DNA of 64,000 nucleotides from Thermoplasmata archaeon. Lineage in GTDB: Archaea; Thermoplasmatota; Thermoplasmata; Lutacidiplasmatales; UBA184. Under the pieces are notes generated by a model. It was given only the letters and a program-made list of their open reading frames with translations. It had not been told where the DNA came from and made no database searches. The stretch covers positions 1 through 64,000 of the forward strand of contig JAJYXQ010000007.1 of NCBI GenBank assembly GCA_021796385.1, written 5' to 3'. Within the stretch, counting starts at the first letter, position 1. Each line of letters opens with the position of its first letter. This document shows, one piece after another, positions 9,416 to 17,135 of the stretch. The translations under genes were made by a program, and so were the position numbers.

Positions 9416-10597
9416 ATGAGCGAGAAGTTCGGGATCACCTTCTTCACGGACACCTTCCCGCCCACGCACGACGGCGTGGCCAACGTCACGGGAGGGTTGT
9501 GCCGAGTGCTCTCGACCGGGGGACATCGGATTAACGTCCTTACCGTCCGCTCGAAGGGCCAACCCCGCACCGAGCGCACTCCCGAAGGGGTGACGATCTG
9601 GCGGGTCCCTTCGCTCCCGGCCCCCCGGTACCCGGAGTACCGGGTCGCCCTGTTCCCCCCCTGGGGGTTGAAGATACCCTTGGGAGACGTGGTGCACATC
9701 CAAACTCCGGGCTTGGTGGGGCTCCGAGGTCTGCTCGCCGCCCGAGGAAAGAAGGTGCCGAGCGTGGGTACGTATCACACGGACTTGGTGGGCATCCTGA
9801 AAGGGGTGGGTGCTCACTTTTGGTCCCGGAAGTTCTATGATGCGTGGGGGCGGTTCAGCCGCGACCTGTGCCTTGCTTGCACCGTCGCGACCGCTCCCAC
9901 CGCCTCTGCGCTCGCCACGTTGAAAGAAGGGGTTCCTCTGGGATCCGACTCGCACCTAGAGGTGGTCGAGAACGGGGTCGACCTCCAGCGGTTCCACCCA
10001 GGGGATGGGTCGGGTCGTGACCAACCGCGCCTCGTTCAAACGCAACGTCCGCTGGTGACCTACCTTGGCCGTCTCACACGGGACAAGGGGGTATGGTACT
10101 TCTTGGACGCAGTGGAGACGCTGGGTCCGAACATTCCGTTCCTTGCCGTGGTCGGTGGGGTGGGACCCGAGGGACCTCGGGTGCGCCAACGGATGGCCGC
10201 GAGCCCTCGCCTCCGGGATCGCACGCTCTTCCTTGGGAGCGTTCCCGAGGAGGCCAAGCCTTCCCTATTGGCCCAGAGCCGGGTCTTCGTGCTCCCCTCT
10301 CGCTTCGACACTTCGTCGATGGCGGTCCTGGAGGCCATGGCGTGCGGTGTCCCTTGTGTCCTGTCGAACCGCGGGGGGCCGGGGGACATTGGGCGCCGGT
10401 CCGGGGCCGGGCTTCTCGTCGAGCCGGAAGATCCCGTGGCCGTTGGGAATGCCATTCTGCGTCTCCTTCAGGAACCCGGACTTGCCCGAGAATCCGCTCG
10501 ACGGGGGATGGACTGGGTGCGTTCGAATGCTAGCCTCGAACGGACGGCCAAGGCCTACGAGGCAGTGTACCGCGCGGCCATGGATGCCTTCGGGTGA
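9416..10597 (+). CDS. Glycosyltransferase family 4 protein
   Basis: FFTDTFPPTHDGVANVT N-terminus, VVENGVDLQRFHPGD, FVLPSRFDTSSMAVLEAMACGVPCVLSNRGGPGDI. Confidence 0.87.
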   Translation: MSEKFGITFFTDTFPPTHDGVANVTGGLCRVLSTGGHRINVLTVRSKGQPRTERTPEGVTIWRVPSLPAPRYPEYRVALFPPWGLKIPLGDVVHIQTPGLVGLRGLLAARGKKVPSVGTYHTDLVGILKGVGAHFWSRKFYDAWGRFSRDLCLACTVATAPTASALATLKEGVPLGSDSHLEVVENGVDLQRFHPGDGSGRDQPRLVQTQRPLVTYLGRLTRDKGVWYFLDAVETLGPNIPFLAVVGGVGPEGPRVRQRMAASPRLRDRTLFLGSVPEEAKPSLLAQSRVFVLPSRFDTSSMAVLEAMACGVPCVLSNRGGPGDIGRRSGAGLLVEPEDPVAVGNAILRLLQEPGLARESARRGMDWVRSNASLERTAKAYEAVYRAAMDAFG

Positions 10598-10609
10598 GCG
10601 CGGGGAGGT

Positions 10610-11761
10610 TTAGTCGAACAGGATGGACTCGGTGAACGTCTCCACCATGGTACGGGCGTGTTCGAAGCTGGAAGCGGACTCCTCGTACTCGATGTGGAGG
10701 TACGGGAGGTTCGCCTTCTCGAGTGCCGGCTTCCCGATCATGTAGTCGTAGAGGGCGGGCTCGCAGAACTTTGGGGTGGCAAAGACGACCCCTTCCACCC
10801 CTTGAGTGCGGGCCCGATCGAGGAGCGCCTTCTGCTTGTTCACCGAGGGATGGAAACGGACCGTCATGGGTTCCAGGTTCTGGACGTAACCCCGGGCCAG
10901 GCTCTCGAGGGGGTCGGCCGCGGTGAGGTCCGCTAGTCCGAGCCACCGTTCCCCAACCAACGCCTCGTCATGGAGGATGAAGCAGCCCGCATCCTCGATC
11001 GACTTCATCAACATGACCGGGGGCTGTTCGCAGAAGTTCCCGAGCACCATCACCTTCACTCCATCCTTCGGCTTGCCCTCCCGCGACGGGAGCTCCGCCA
11101 GGTAGCTCTCGAGCGCCGGCAAGTACTCTTCCACCGGGAGCATTCCCCCGGCTCGTAGCACGTTGTAGTACTCGGTGTAGGGGAGGAGCCCGGGCCGGGC
11201 CCTCCGGAAGGCGGTCAACTGCTCCTGCAGCGCCCGCTTGCGATTGTAGAGTTCCATGCTCCGACGGAGGGCTTCGGGTTCCAGCGGGTGGTGGGTGACA
11301 CCGGCGAGGATGTCCGCAAGCCGTCGGTACTCTTCCCGCAGGTACGGCACCGCGTGGGCCGATGTGTTGTTGATGGGGTAGTGGAGGTACTCTATCCTTC
11401 GGTCCCCGAGGTTGCGTTTTGTTATTCCCGAGAGGTTCCGGGCCACGTCGCAGATGTTCGAGAACAAGAGGACATCCATCACATCGAGGTTCCCCTGAAG
11501 GCTCAATTGGAAGACGCTGCGGCTGATGGAGCAGACGAAGCTCTGGGTGTGAGCCGTGGCCATGTCCAATCCGACCCGGCCCGAAGCGCCGAGAAGACTG
11601 ACCGGGAGAAACCCCATGGCGTGGGCGATCTCGGAGGGGAAATAGACGGGGAAGTACCCGAGGACCGGCCGTCCGGTCGCTTTCTTCCAGGCCTTCACGG
11701 ATTCGAACGTGGCATAGGAGTCCTCGGCGCTCCGGGCGAACAGATCCGCGGTCCCGTTCAT
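10610..11761 (-). CDS. bcrC: Benzoyl-CoA reductase subunit C-like (2-hydroxyacyl-CoA dehydratase D family)
   Basis: GRPVLGYFPVYFPSEIAHAMGFLPVSLLGA, TQSFVCSISRSVFQLSLQGNLDVMDVLLFSNICDVARNLSGI. ATG at 11761 overlaps the upstream stop (ATGA); 383 aa. Confidence 0.85.
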   Translation of the reverse strand: MNGTADLFARSAEDSYATFESVKAWKKATGRPVLGYFPVYFPSEIAHAMGFLPVSLLGASGRVGLDMATAHTQSFVCSISRSVFQLSLQGNLDVMDVLLFSNICDVARNLSGITKRNLGDRRIEYLHYPINNTSAHAVPYLREEYRRLADILAGVTHHPLEPEALRRSMELYNRKRALQEQLTAFRRARPGLLPYTEYYNVLRAGGMLPVEEYLPALESYLAELPSREGKPKDGVKVMVLGNFCEQPPVMLMKSIEDAGCFILHDEALVGERWLGLADLTAADPLESLARGYVQNLEPMTVRFHPSVNKQKALLDRARTQGVEGVVFATPKFCEPALYDYMIGKPALEKANLPYLHIEYEESASSFEHARTMVETFTESILFD

Positions 11762-12555
11762 GCGGCCGTCCCCCGCCGTTTGAGGAGGCGTTGGTGGCCG
11801 AGGATCGCGGCCCCCACGGCTGCGGCATAGTAGAGGTCCGGTGAGGCGTTCAGCTTTCCCCCCATCTTGTCCTCGAAGGCCCGGACGAAGGCCGGATTCT
11901 CGACCAGCCCCCCGGTCAGGGTGACCTCGGGTTCGATCCCCACCTGCTTCAGGGTAAGGAGGACCCGCCCCACGACCGACTGGTGCGCCCCCATGAGGAT
12001 GTCCTCCAGGGGGACTTCTTGCGTGATCAGATTGATGACCTCGGACTCGGCCAGCACGGAACACACGGTCGATATCGCCACCGGGCTCTTCGAACTGAGG
12101 GCGGTCGGCCCGAGCGAATCCATGCTCACTTGGGAATAGAAGGCGATCCGCTCGAGGAACCCTCCTCCGCCAGCGGCACACTTCTCCGTCGCACGGAACT
12201 TGACCACCTTGCCTCTCCCGTCGATCTTGGAGGCCCGGGCGTTGCCCGCACCCACATCGAGCACGCACTTCGTCCCGGGGAAGAAGAAGCGAGCCCCGCG
12301 AGCGGTGGCCGTGATGTCCGTGACGCTGAGGTTCCGTAGTTCCGCCCGGTACCTCCCGAAGCCCGTGGCGGCCACGTACTCGACCTGGTCGGTTCCGAGG
12401 TGGGCTTCGGAGAGGGCCTGCGCGTAGGCCGACTCGATGGACTTGAGGAAATTGTATCCGGTGGGGGCACGCACCTTGGCGAGGAGTCGCTGCCCATCCT
12501 CAAGGATGGCCACTCGGGTGCTGCGGGTGCCGATGTCCATCCCGACGGTGATCAT
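11758..12555 (-). CDS. BadF/BadG/BcrA/BcrD-type ATPase, class I benzoyl-CoA reductase ATPase subunit
   Basis: ITVGMDIGTRSTRVAIL, FFPGTKCVLDVGAGNARASKI, KCAAGGGGFLERIA, VLTGG-type ATPase motif; overlaps neighbours by 4 bp on both sides. BcrA versus BcrD not assigned. Confidence 0.85.
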   Translation of the reverse strand: MITVGMDIGTRSTRVAILEDGQRLLAKVRAPTGYNFLKSIESAYAQALSEAHLGTDQVEYVAATGFGRYRAELRNLSVTDITATARGARFFFPGTKCVLDVGAGNARASKIDGRGKVVKFRATEKCAAGGGGFLERIAFYSQVSMDSLGPTALSSKSPVAISTVCSVLAESEVINLITQEVPLEDILMGAHQSVVGRVLLTLKQVGIEPEVTLTGGLVENPAFVRAFEDKMGGKLNASPDLYYAAAVGAAILGHQRLLKRRGTAA

Positions 12556-13373
12556 GCGGCCCTCCCTTCGGTCTCGGGGGCATTCGTGGCCTTCTCGCGG
12601 GCGAAGAGCGCGGCGCCAAGGGCCCCGCAGAACATGGTCTTCGAATCATGGTTGAGGTGGTGTCCCAACTGCTCTTCCAAGGACCGGATCATCCCCGGGT
12701 TCTGGGAGACGCCGCCTGTGAAGGTGATCTCCGGTTCAATGCCCACCCTCCGGAGCAAGCCGATCGCCCGGGTTGCGATCGAGGAATGGATGCCGTAGAG
12801 CACGTCCTCGAGCTTATTGCCCCAGGCGAGTTGCTCTTGGGTCTCGGTCTCGGCAAAGACGGCACAGGTGCTCGAGATCTTGATCGGATTGTTCGAATTG
12901 AGCGAAAGTTCTCCGACATCCTTCAACGAGAGCCCGAGCACTCGGGCGGACCCTTCGATGAACCTTCCGGTCCCAGCGGCACACTTGTCGTTCATGCTGA
13001 AATCGACCACCTCCCCGTGGGCGTTGATGCGGATCGCCTTCGTGTCCTGACCACCCATATCGAGGACGGTCCGGGTGGTGGGGAAAAGATGGTGGGCCCC
13101 CCGGGCGTGACATCCGATCTCCGTCACTTGACTATTGCCGAACGTGATCCGGTAGCGACCGTAGCCTGTCCCGACGACGTATCCGACATCACTCTCTCGC
13201 AAGCCACACTTCTGCAGGAGGAGGCCGTAAACCTTCTTTGTGGCCGTGACGATGTTGATCCCGGTCATGTCGAGGGCCGTGTCCACGAGCCGTCCCCGGT
13301 CGTCCACGAGGGCACCCTTCGTGTATGTGGACCCCGCGTCGATCCCGGCGTAGTAGGAAGGAGAGGCCTGCAT
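12552..13373 (-). CDS. BadF/BadG/BcrA/BcrD-type ATPase, class I benzoyl-CoA reductase ATPase subunit
   Basis: YYAGIDAGSTYTKGALVDD, VLDMGGQDTKAIRI, NDKCAAGTGRFIE, ITFTGGVSQNPGM. Start set at 13373 (the track ORF extends into the upstream gene). BcrA versus BcrD not assigned. Confidence 0.87.
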   Translation of the reverse strand: MQASPSYYAGIDAGSTYTKGALVDDRGRLVDTALDMTGINIVTATKKVYGLLLQKCGLRESDVGYVVGTGYGRYRITFGNSQVTEIGCHARGAHHLFPTTRTVLDMGGQDTKAIRINAHGEVVDFSMNDKCAAGTGRFIEGSARVLGLSLKDVGELSLNSNNPIKISSTCAVFAETETQEQLAWGNKLEDVLYGIHSSIATRAIGLLRRVGIEPEITFTGGVSQNPGMIRSLEEQLGHHLNHDSKTMFCGALGAALFAREKATNAPETEGRAA

Positions 13374-13374
13374 T

Positions 13375-14649
13375 TCAGGACCTCTTGCGCAACGCGAGCG
13401 TTTCAAAGAAGGCGTCCACCCGGTTCCGGAGCTGCGCCTCACTGTAGTACCGGGGATCCACATGATCGGATTCGATGAGCAGGGTCGGGATGTCAAGGTC
13501 GATGGCGAGGTGCTCCCGCATGTCTCCCTCCCCCATCGAGAAGGAGCGGCAGCTCTTGATGGAATGGATCACCACCCCGTCCGCCTGGTAGTCCTTCACG
13601 TACTGCTCCAGGAGCCGCGTGCGCATCGGCATGTTCCAGTTGCAGTAGGCATGGATCATGTACTCCGCCAGCGACTCGAACGGCTTGTCGGGATTGAGCC
13701 GGAACGAGCGCGTGTCGATCATTCCAGCGACCTTGGGGTAGGTCGCCGCAACGCCGCGCGCGTTGTAGCCCCGGAAGAGGTTCCAGAACTTCTTGAAGAA
13801 GGGGTAGTTCGGAACCCCCTCGAAGACCAGACGATAGTCTTCCCGCGGGGTCGGGCCGACCCCGTGGCTGGCGCGCTCCTTCAACTCTTCCAGAAGGAAC
13901 CGGTAGAAGTCCACGGCCTCTTGGGTGCCCCGGATGATGGTGATCGGGGCCATGTAATAGATGGCCTCGAAGTAGGCGTCCATGGGGGAGGGACGCAACT
14001 TCCCCATTTCGATCACCTGACCCCACAGGTCCCACGCTTCGGCGGACAGGCGCATGATCTCGCGGAATCGGTTCTCGTCGAAGCGCTTTCCACTCGCTCC
14101 CTCCATGAGCGGGATGGCCTCCTCGAGCTGGGATGCCACGTACCGGACGTCGTGGGGTTCGACATGGCCATCGTACTCCCGGACGTACGGCACATCGATG
14201 GTGAGGATCGGTGCGCCGGTCTGGTAGTGGAGTTGCTCCCACCAATGGATGTAGATCTGGCAACCGGAGTATGTCAGGAGGAGCACGTCGGGCCGGGGTA
14301 GCTTTCCGATCGCGGTCGATGTCCCGTCCATGGCCGCCGCAACGCCCATCTTTACGTAGCCACAGGCATCCGTGGAGTAGCCGGCTTCCTCCGCGAGGGC
14401 GATCAAAGGCGGGGAGCCTCCCCGGTAGGAGATGTTCAGGGACGTGATCTCAGGGTAGAACGGGATGATATCAAAGGCCTGGAAGAACTCGATGGGGTTG
14501 GCCATTACAAAGCCGTAGCCGATCTTCTGCCCGTTCGACCGCGGGGCCATGAGGCTTTGGAAGTAGCGCTTGGTGATCTCTCCTTGGAGGCGTTTGGAAC
14601 GATCGAAGTCGTCGAAATTTGCTGCCCCCGTCGCAGTCACGGCCGCCAT
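13375..14649 (-). CDS. bcrB: Benzoyl-CoA reductase subunit B-like (2-hydroxyacyl-CoA dehydratase D family)
   Basis: DACGYVKMGVAAAMDG, PDVLLLTYSGCQIYIHWWEQL, GVVIHSIKSCRSFSMGEGDMREHL, IPTLLIESDHVDPRYYSEAQLRNRVDAFFETL; Shine-Dalgarno GAGGAAGG before the ATG. Confidence 0.87.
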   Translation of the reverse strand: MAAVTATGAANFDDFDRSKRLQGEITKRYFQSLMAPRSNGQKIGYGFVMANPIEFFQAFDIIPFYPEITSLNISYRGGSPPLIALAEEAGYSTDACGYVKMGVAAAMDGTSTAIGKLPRPDVLLLTYSGCQIYIHWWEQLHYQTGAPILTIDVPYVREYDGHVEPHDVRYVASQLEEAIPLMEGASGKRFDENRFREIMRLSAEAWDLWGQVIEMGKLRPSPMDAYFEAIYYMAPITIIRGTQEAVDFYRFLLEELKERASHGVGPTPREDYRLVFEGVPNYPFFKKFWNLFRGYNARGVAATYPKVAGMIDTRSFRLNPDKPFESLAEYMIHAYCNWNMPMRTRLLEQYVKDYQADGVVIHSIKSCRSFSMGEGDMREHLAIDLDIPTLLIESDHVDPRYYSEAQLRNRVDAFFETLALRKRS

Positions 14650-15196
14650 ACCTTCCTCAAGGCATCGGGTTATTTATCCTTACATAATGCACACAACTAA
14701 CTGTATAAATTGGTGCAATGTCTCATATTAGTCTGTCTAAGTTCCAATTGCCTTAGGATTGGCCTCTCAATGTTCTCAATTGTATATGTAACTATTTTTG
14801 GTGATTGGCTAAAGGTAAGGGTATGCTGGTGGCGCAGGATACAGGCGAGCCGTGCCGCTACTGACACACGGTCGCTCGGAACTGCCTGAAAGCCATGTGT
14901 AGCTACGCGAACTTGCGCGTAATTAAAGGGAGCAAACCCGGCTAACCTAACCAGGAGGTTCGCAGTACGACAGGGATAACCTAGGTGAATATAGCAGCAA
15001 GATTGTGTGGAATTGATTGTAGATGCTTTCTCAGGCCTTGTAAGAATCATGAAGCATCGGATCGCGTCAAGAAGCGACAGGGTTTTGTGCATCGGACGCA
15101 TAGGACATGTATGGGTCCCGAGGGTGACCATGGGCGGGCCGTTCCGATACCCGGCTGCCGTGGAATCGACTGCCCTCAGCATCCCTGCCTCAGAGC
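14650..15196. promoter_or_regulatory. Divergent regulatory/leader region between bcr-like (-) and moc-xdhC-hcr (+) operons; AT-richer than flanks, several hairpins
   Basis: TATA-like GGATAAATAAC (minus-strand reading, about 14669-14679) and TGTATAAATT (plus, 14702-14711). Inverted repeats ACGCG-AACTTG-CGCGT, AACCT-AACCAGG-AGGTT and CCGTG...CACGG. No convincing coding sequence. Confidence 0.6.
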
Positions 15197-15895
15197 ATGG
15201 TGGGGGACCGCATGAGGCAGATGGTGGGCCGTTCCGTTGGGCGTCTCCCTTTGCATGAGGGGGAGGTCCGGGCCACGGCGAGGGAGAGGGGGTCCCACCG
15301 TCATGGGGTGGTCATCCTCGCCGCAGGTGCTTCCCACCGGATGGGAACTCCGAAAGGATTGCTTTCTGTGAAGGGAGTCCCGGTCCTTGCCACCATGGTG
15401 GAGCGGCTGACGGCTCTTGGCGCCGGTCCCACGGTCGTGGTGGTCGGACCCGATGCTGCGTCTTACCTGCGGGACGTGCCACCACAGAACTTCCGATACG
15501 TCGTACACGAGGGTTGGGAGCGGGGTCGGACGAGCTCTGTGAAAGCCGGACTGAAGGCCTTGGGGGGCCACTTCGCCTCCGTCCTCCTTTGGCCCGTGGA
15601 TCACCCTTTCGTGAGCCCGGTCACGATCGCCTCGCTTTGGGCCGAATGCCGTACATCTCCGGGTTCCTGGATCGTTCCTCGGTACGACGGAAAGCGGGGC
15701 CATCCCCCGCTTCTGACCAAGCGGGCTCTGGATGTCGTGATGCGTTATCCTGATGCGGTGCCGTTGCGCCAGTTCCCCTCCGAACACCCCGAGGAGGTCG
15801 TCGAGGTGGAGGTACCGGACCGTGGGGTCCTTCAGAACATCGACACCCCCGCGGACCTCTTGGCGGCCCTCCGGGCATCCCGGGGAGAGGCTTGA
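15197..15895 (+). CDS. Molybdenum cofactor nucleotidyltransferase (MocA/MobA-like)
   Basis: GVVILAAGASHRMGTPKGLLSVKGVPVL, VVVVGPDA, LLWPVDHPFVSP, GKRGHPPLLT. Start uncertain; could be internal. Confidence 0.85.
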   Translation: MVGDRMRQMVGRSVGRLPLHEGEVRATARERGSHRHGVVILAAGASHRMGTPKGLLSVKGVPVLATMVERLTALGAGPTVVVVGPDAASYLRDVPPQNFRYVVHEGWERGRTSSVKAGLKALGGHFASVLLWPVDHPFVSPVTIASLWAECRTSPGSWIVPRYDGKRGHPPLLTKRALDVVMRYPDAVPLRQFPSEHPEEVVEVEVPDRGVLQNIDTPADLLAALRASRGEA

Positions 15896-16683
15896 GCATG
15901 GACCGAGGGCTGTTGCGCGAGGCCACCCGACTGTCGGACCTGCATGCGCCTTACGCCCTGGCACTTATCGTGGGCACCGAGGGGTCGGTGCCACGAGAAC
16001 GCGGGGGTGGCATGCTCCTCCGGTCCGACGGTACCTTTCTCGGCACTGTGGGGGGTGCCCGGCTCGAAGAGGAAGTGAAGGCCGGTCTGCGTAAGGCCTT
16101 CACCGAGCGGGAAGGGGCCCTGCGTCACTATGAGCTCCGAGGTTGGAAGGCGGGGGGTGTGCCCAGCCGTTGTGGCGGCTCCGTGGATGTGGCCTTCGAG
16201 TATGTGGGAGGAGGGCCCAATGTGCTCATCTGGGGAGCAGGTCACGTGGGAAGGGCGCTCGGCCGCGCCCTGAGCCTCCTTGAGTATGATCATACTGTCG
16301 CCGACGACCGACCGGAATTCCTCACCCGGGACCGCTTTCCTTCGGCCCGGGACCTTTGGGCGATCGAGCCCGCAAACCTCTCATCCCGGGTACGGAATGA
16401 AGGCCACCGCTTCTCCCACGCCTACGTCCTGGGGTACGATTGCGAGAAAGACGAAGAGGTCCTCACGGGCTTGCTAGGCACCGTGGACGGTCCCATCGGG
16501 CTCATCGCCAGTCGGACGAAACGGGGGCTCACCCTGAAAGCCCTTCGGAAACGGGGGATCGAACCCCAGCAGCTCGCCCGGATCCGTTCCCCGGTCGGTC
16601 TCCCGATAGGCGCTGAGACACCGGAGGAGATCGCCCTGAGCATAGCCGCGGAGGTCGTCCGGGACTCCCGGGGAGTTCCATGA
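15892..16683 (+). CDS. xdhC: XdhC/CoxI-family Mo-hydroxylase maturation factor
   Basis: LALIVGTEGSVPRERGGGMLLRSDGTFLGTVGGARLEEEV, LIWGAGHVGRALGRAL, VLGYDCEKDEEVL, GLPIGAETPEEIALSIAAEVV. TTG at 15892 or ATG at 15898. Confidence 0.88.
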   Translation: MSMDRGLLREATRLSDLHAPYALALIVGTEGSVPRERGGGMLLRSDGTFLGTVGGARLEEEVKAGLRKAFTEREGALRHYELRGWKAGGVPSRCGGSVDVAFEYVGGGPNVLIWGAGHVGRALGRALSLLEYDHTVADDRPEFLTRDRFPSARDLWAIEPANLSSRVRNEGHRFSHAYVLGYDCEKDEEVLTGLLGTVDGPIGLIASRTKRGLTLKALRKRGIEPQQLARIRSPVGLPIGAETPEEIALSIAAEVVRDSRGVP

Positions 16684-17135
16684 AGTTGCGCGTGAACGCT
16701 TTGGAGTACCTCGTGGACCCCCCCGCCGAGCGTCTTCTGGTCGATCTCTTGCGGGAGGACCTCCATCTCACTGGTACAAAGCGTGGTTGCGATGACGGCT
16801 CTTGCGGCGCGTGCACGGTCCTTGTGGATGGAGCCCCCCAGCACTCCTGTCTCACGCTCGCTCGTCTCGTCTCGGGTCGGGATGTGACGACCATAGAGGG
16901 GGTCTCTCCGGGTCGGCTCAGCCGGCTCCAACGGTCGCTCGTCGAGACGGGGGGGTTGCAATGCGGGTTCTGTACCCCCGGAATGATCATCGCCGCTCTG
17001 GCCCTGCTCCAACGGGGCACTCCCTCCCGAGACGACATTCTCGAAGCGATATCGGGGAACTTCTGCCGATGCACGGGCTATGCGAAGATCGTGCAGGCGA
17101 TCGAGAGGGCCGCTCAGGAGGAAGGAGGGCGATGA
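16680..17135 (+). CDS. hcrC: 4-hydroxybenzoyl-CoA reductase gamma subunit-like, 2x[2Fe-2S]
   Basis: GTKRGCDDGSCGACTVLVDG, HSCLTLA, GLQCGFCTPGMIIAA, GNFCRCTGYAKIVQAI. ATGA overlaps on both sides. Confidence 0.85.
   Translation: MKLRVNALEYLVDPPAERLLVDLLREDLHLTGTKRGCDDGSCGACTVLVDGAPQHSCLTLARLVSGRDVTTIEGVSPGRLSRLQRSLVETGGLQCGFCTPGMIIAALALLQRGTPSRDDILEAISGNFCRCTGYAKIVQAIERAAQEEGGR

Noticed and set aside
10610-14649. 2-hydroxyglutaryl-CoA (or lactyl/phenyllactyl-CoA) dehydratase system
   Set aside because: Two distinct ATPase genes are present rather than one activator, and dch/had/oah homologues are adjacent; benzoyl-CoA reductase is the better fit, though still an inference.
14840-14990. Known riboswitch (cobalamin/moco) or RNase P/SRP RNA in the hairpin-rich region
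   Set aside because: Could not match consensus core motifs by eye; left as an unclassified structured region pending a covariance model search.
14697-15182. 161-aa minus ORF in the bcr/hcr intergenic region
   Set aside because: No recognisable motif, atypical composition, overlaps both promoters; treated as non-coding.
16802-17131. Upstream extension of hcrA to 16802
   Set aside because: Lies out of frame within hcrC; the ATG at 17132 in an ATGA overlap fits the conserved subunit length.
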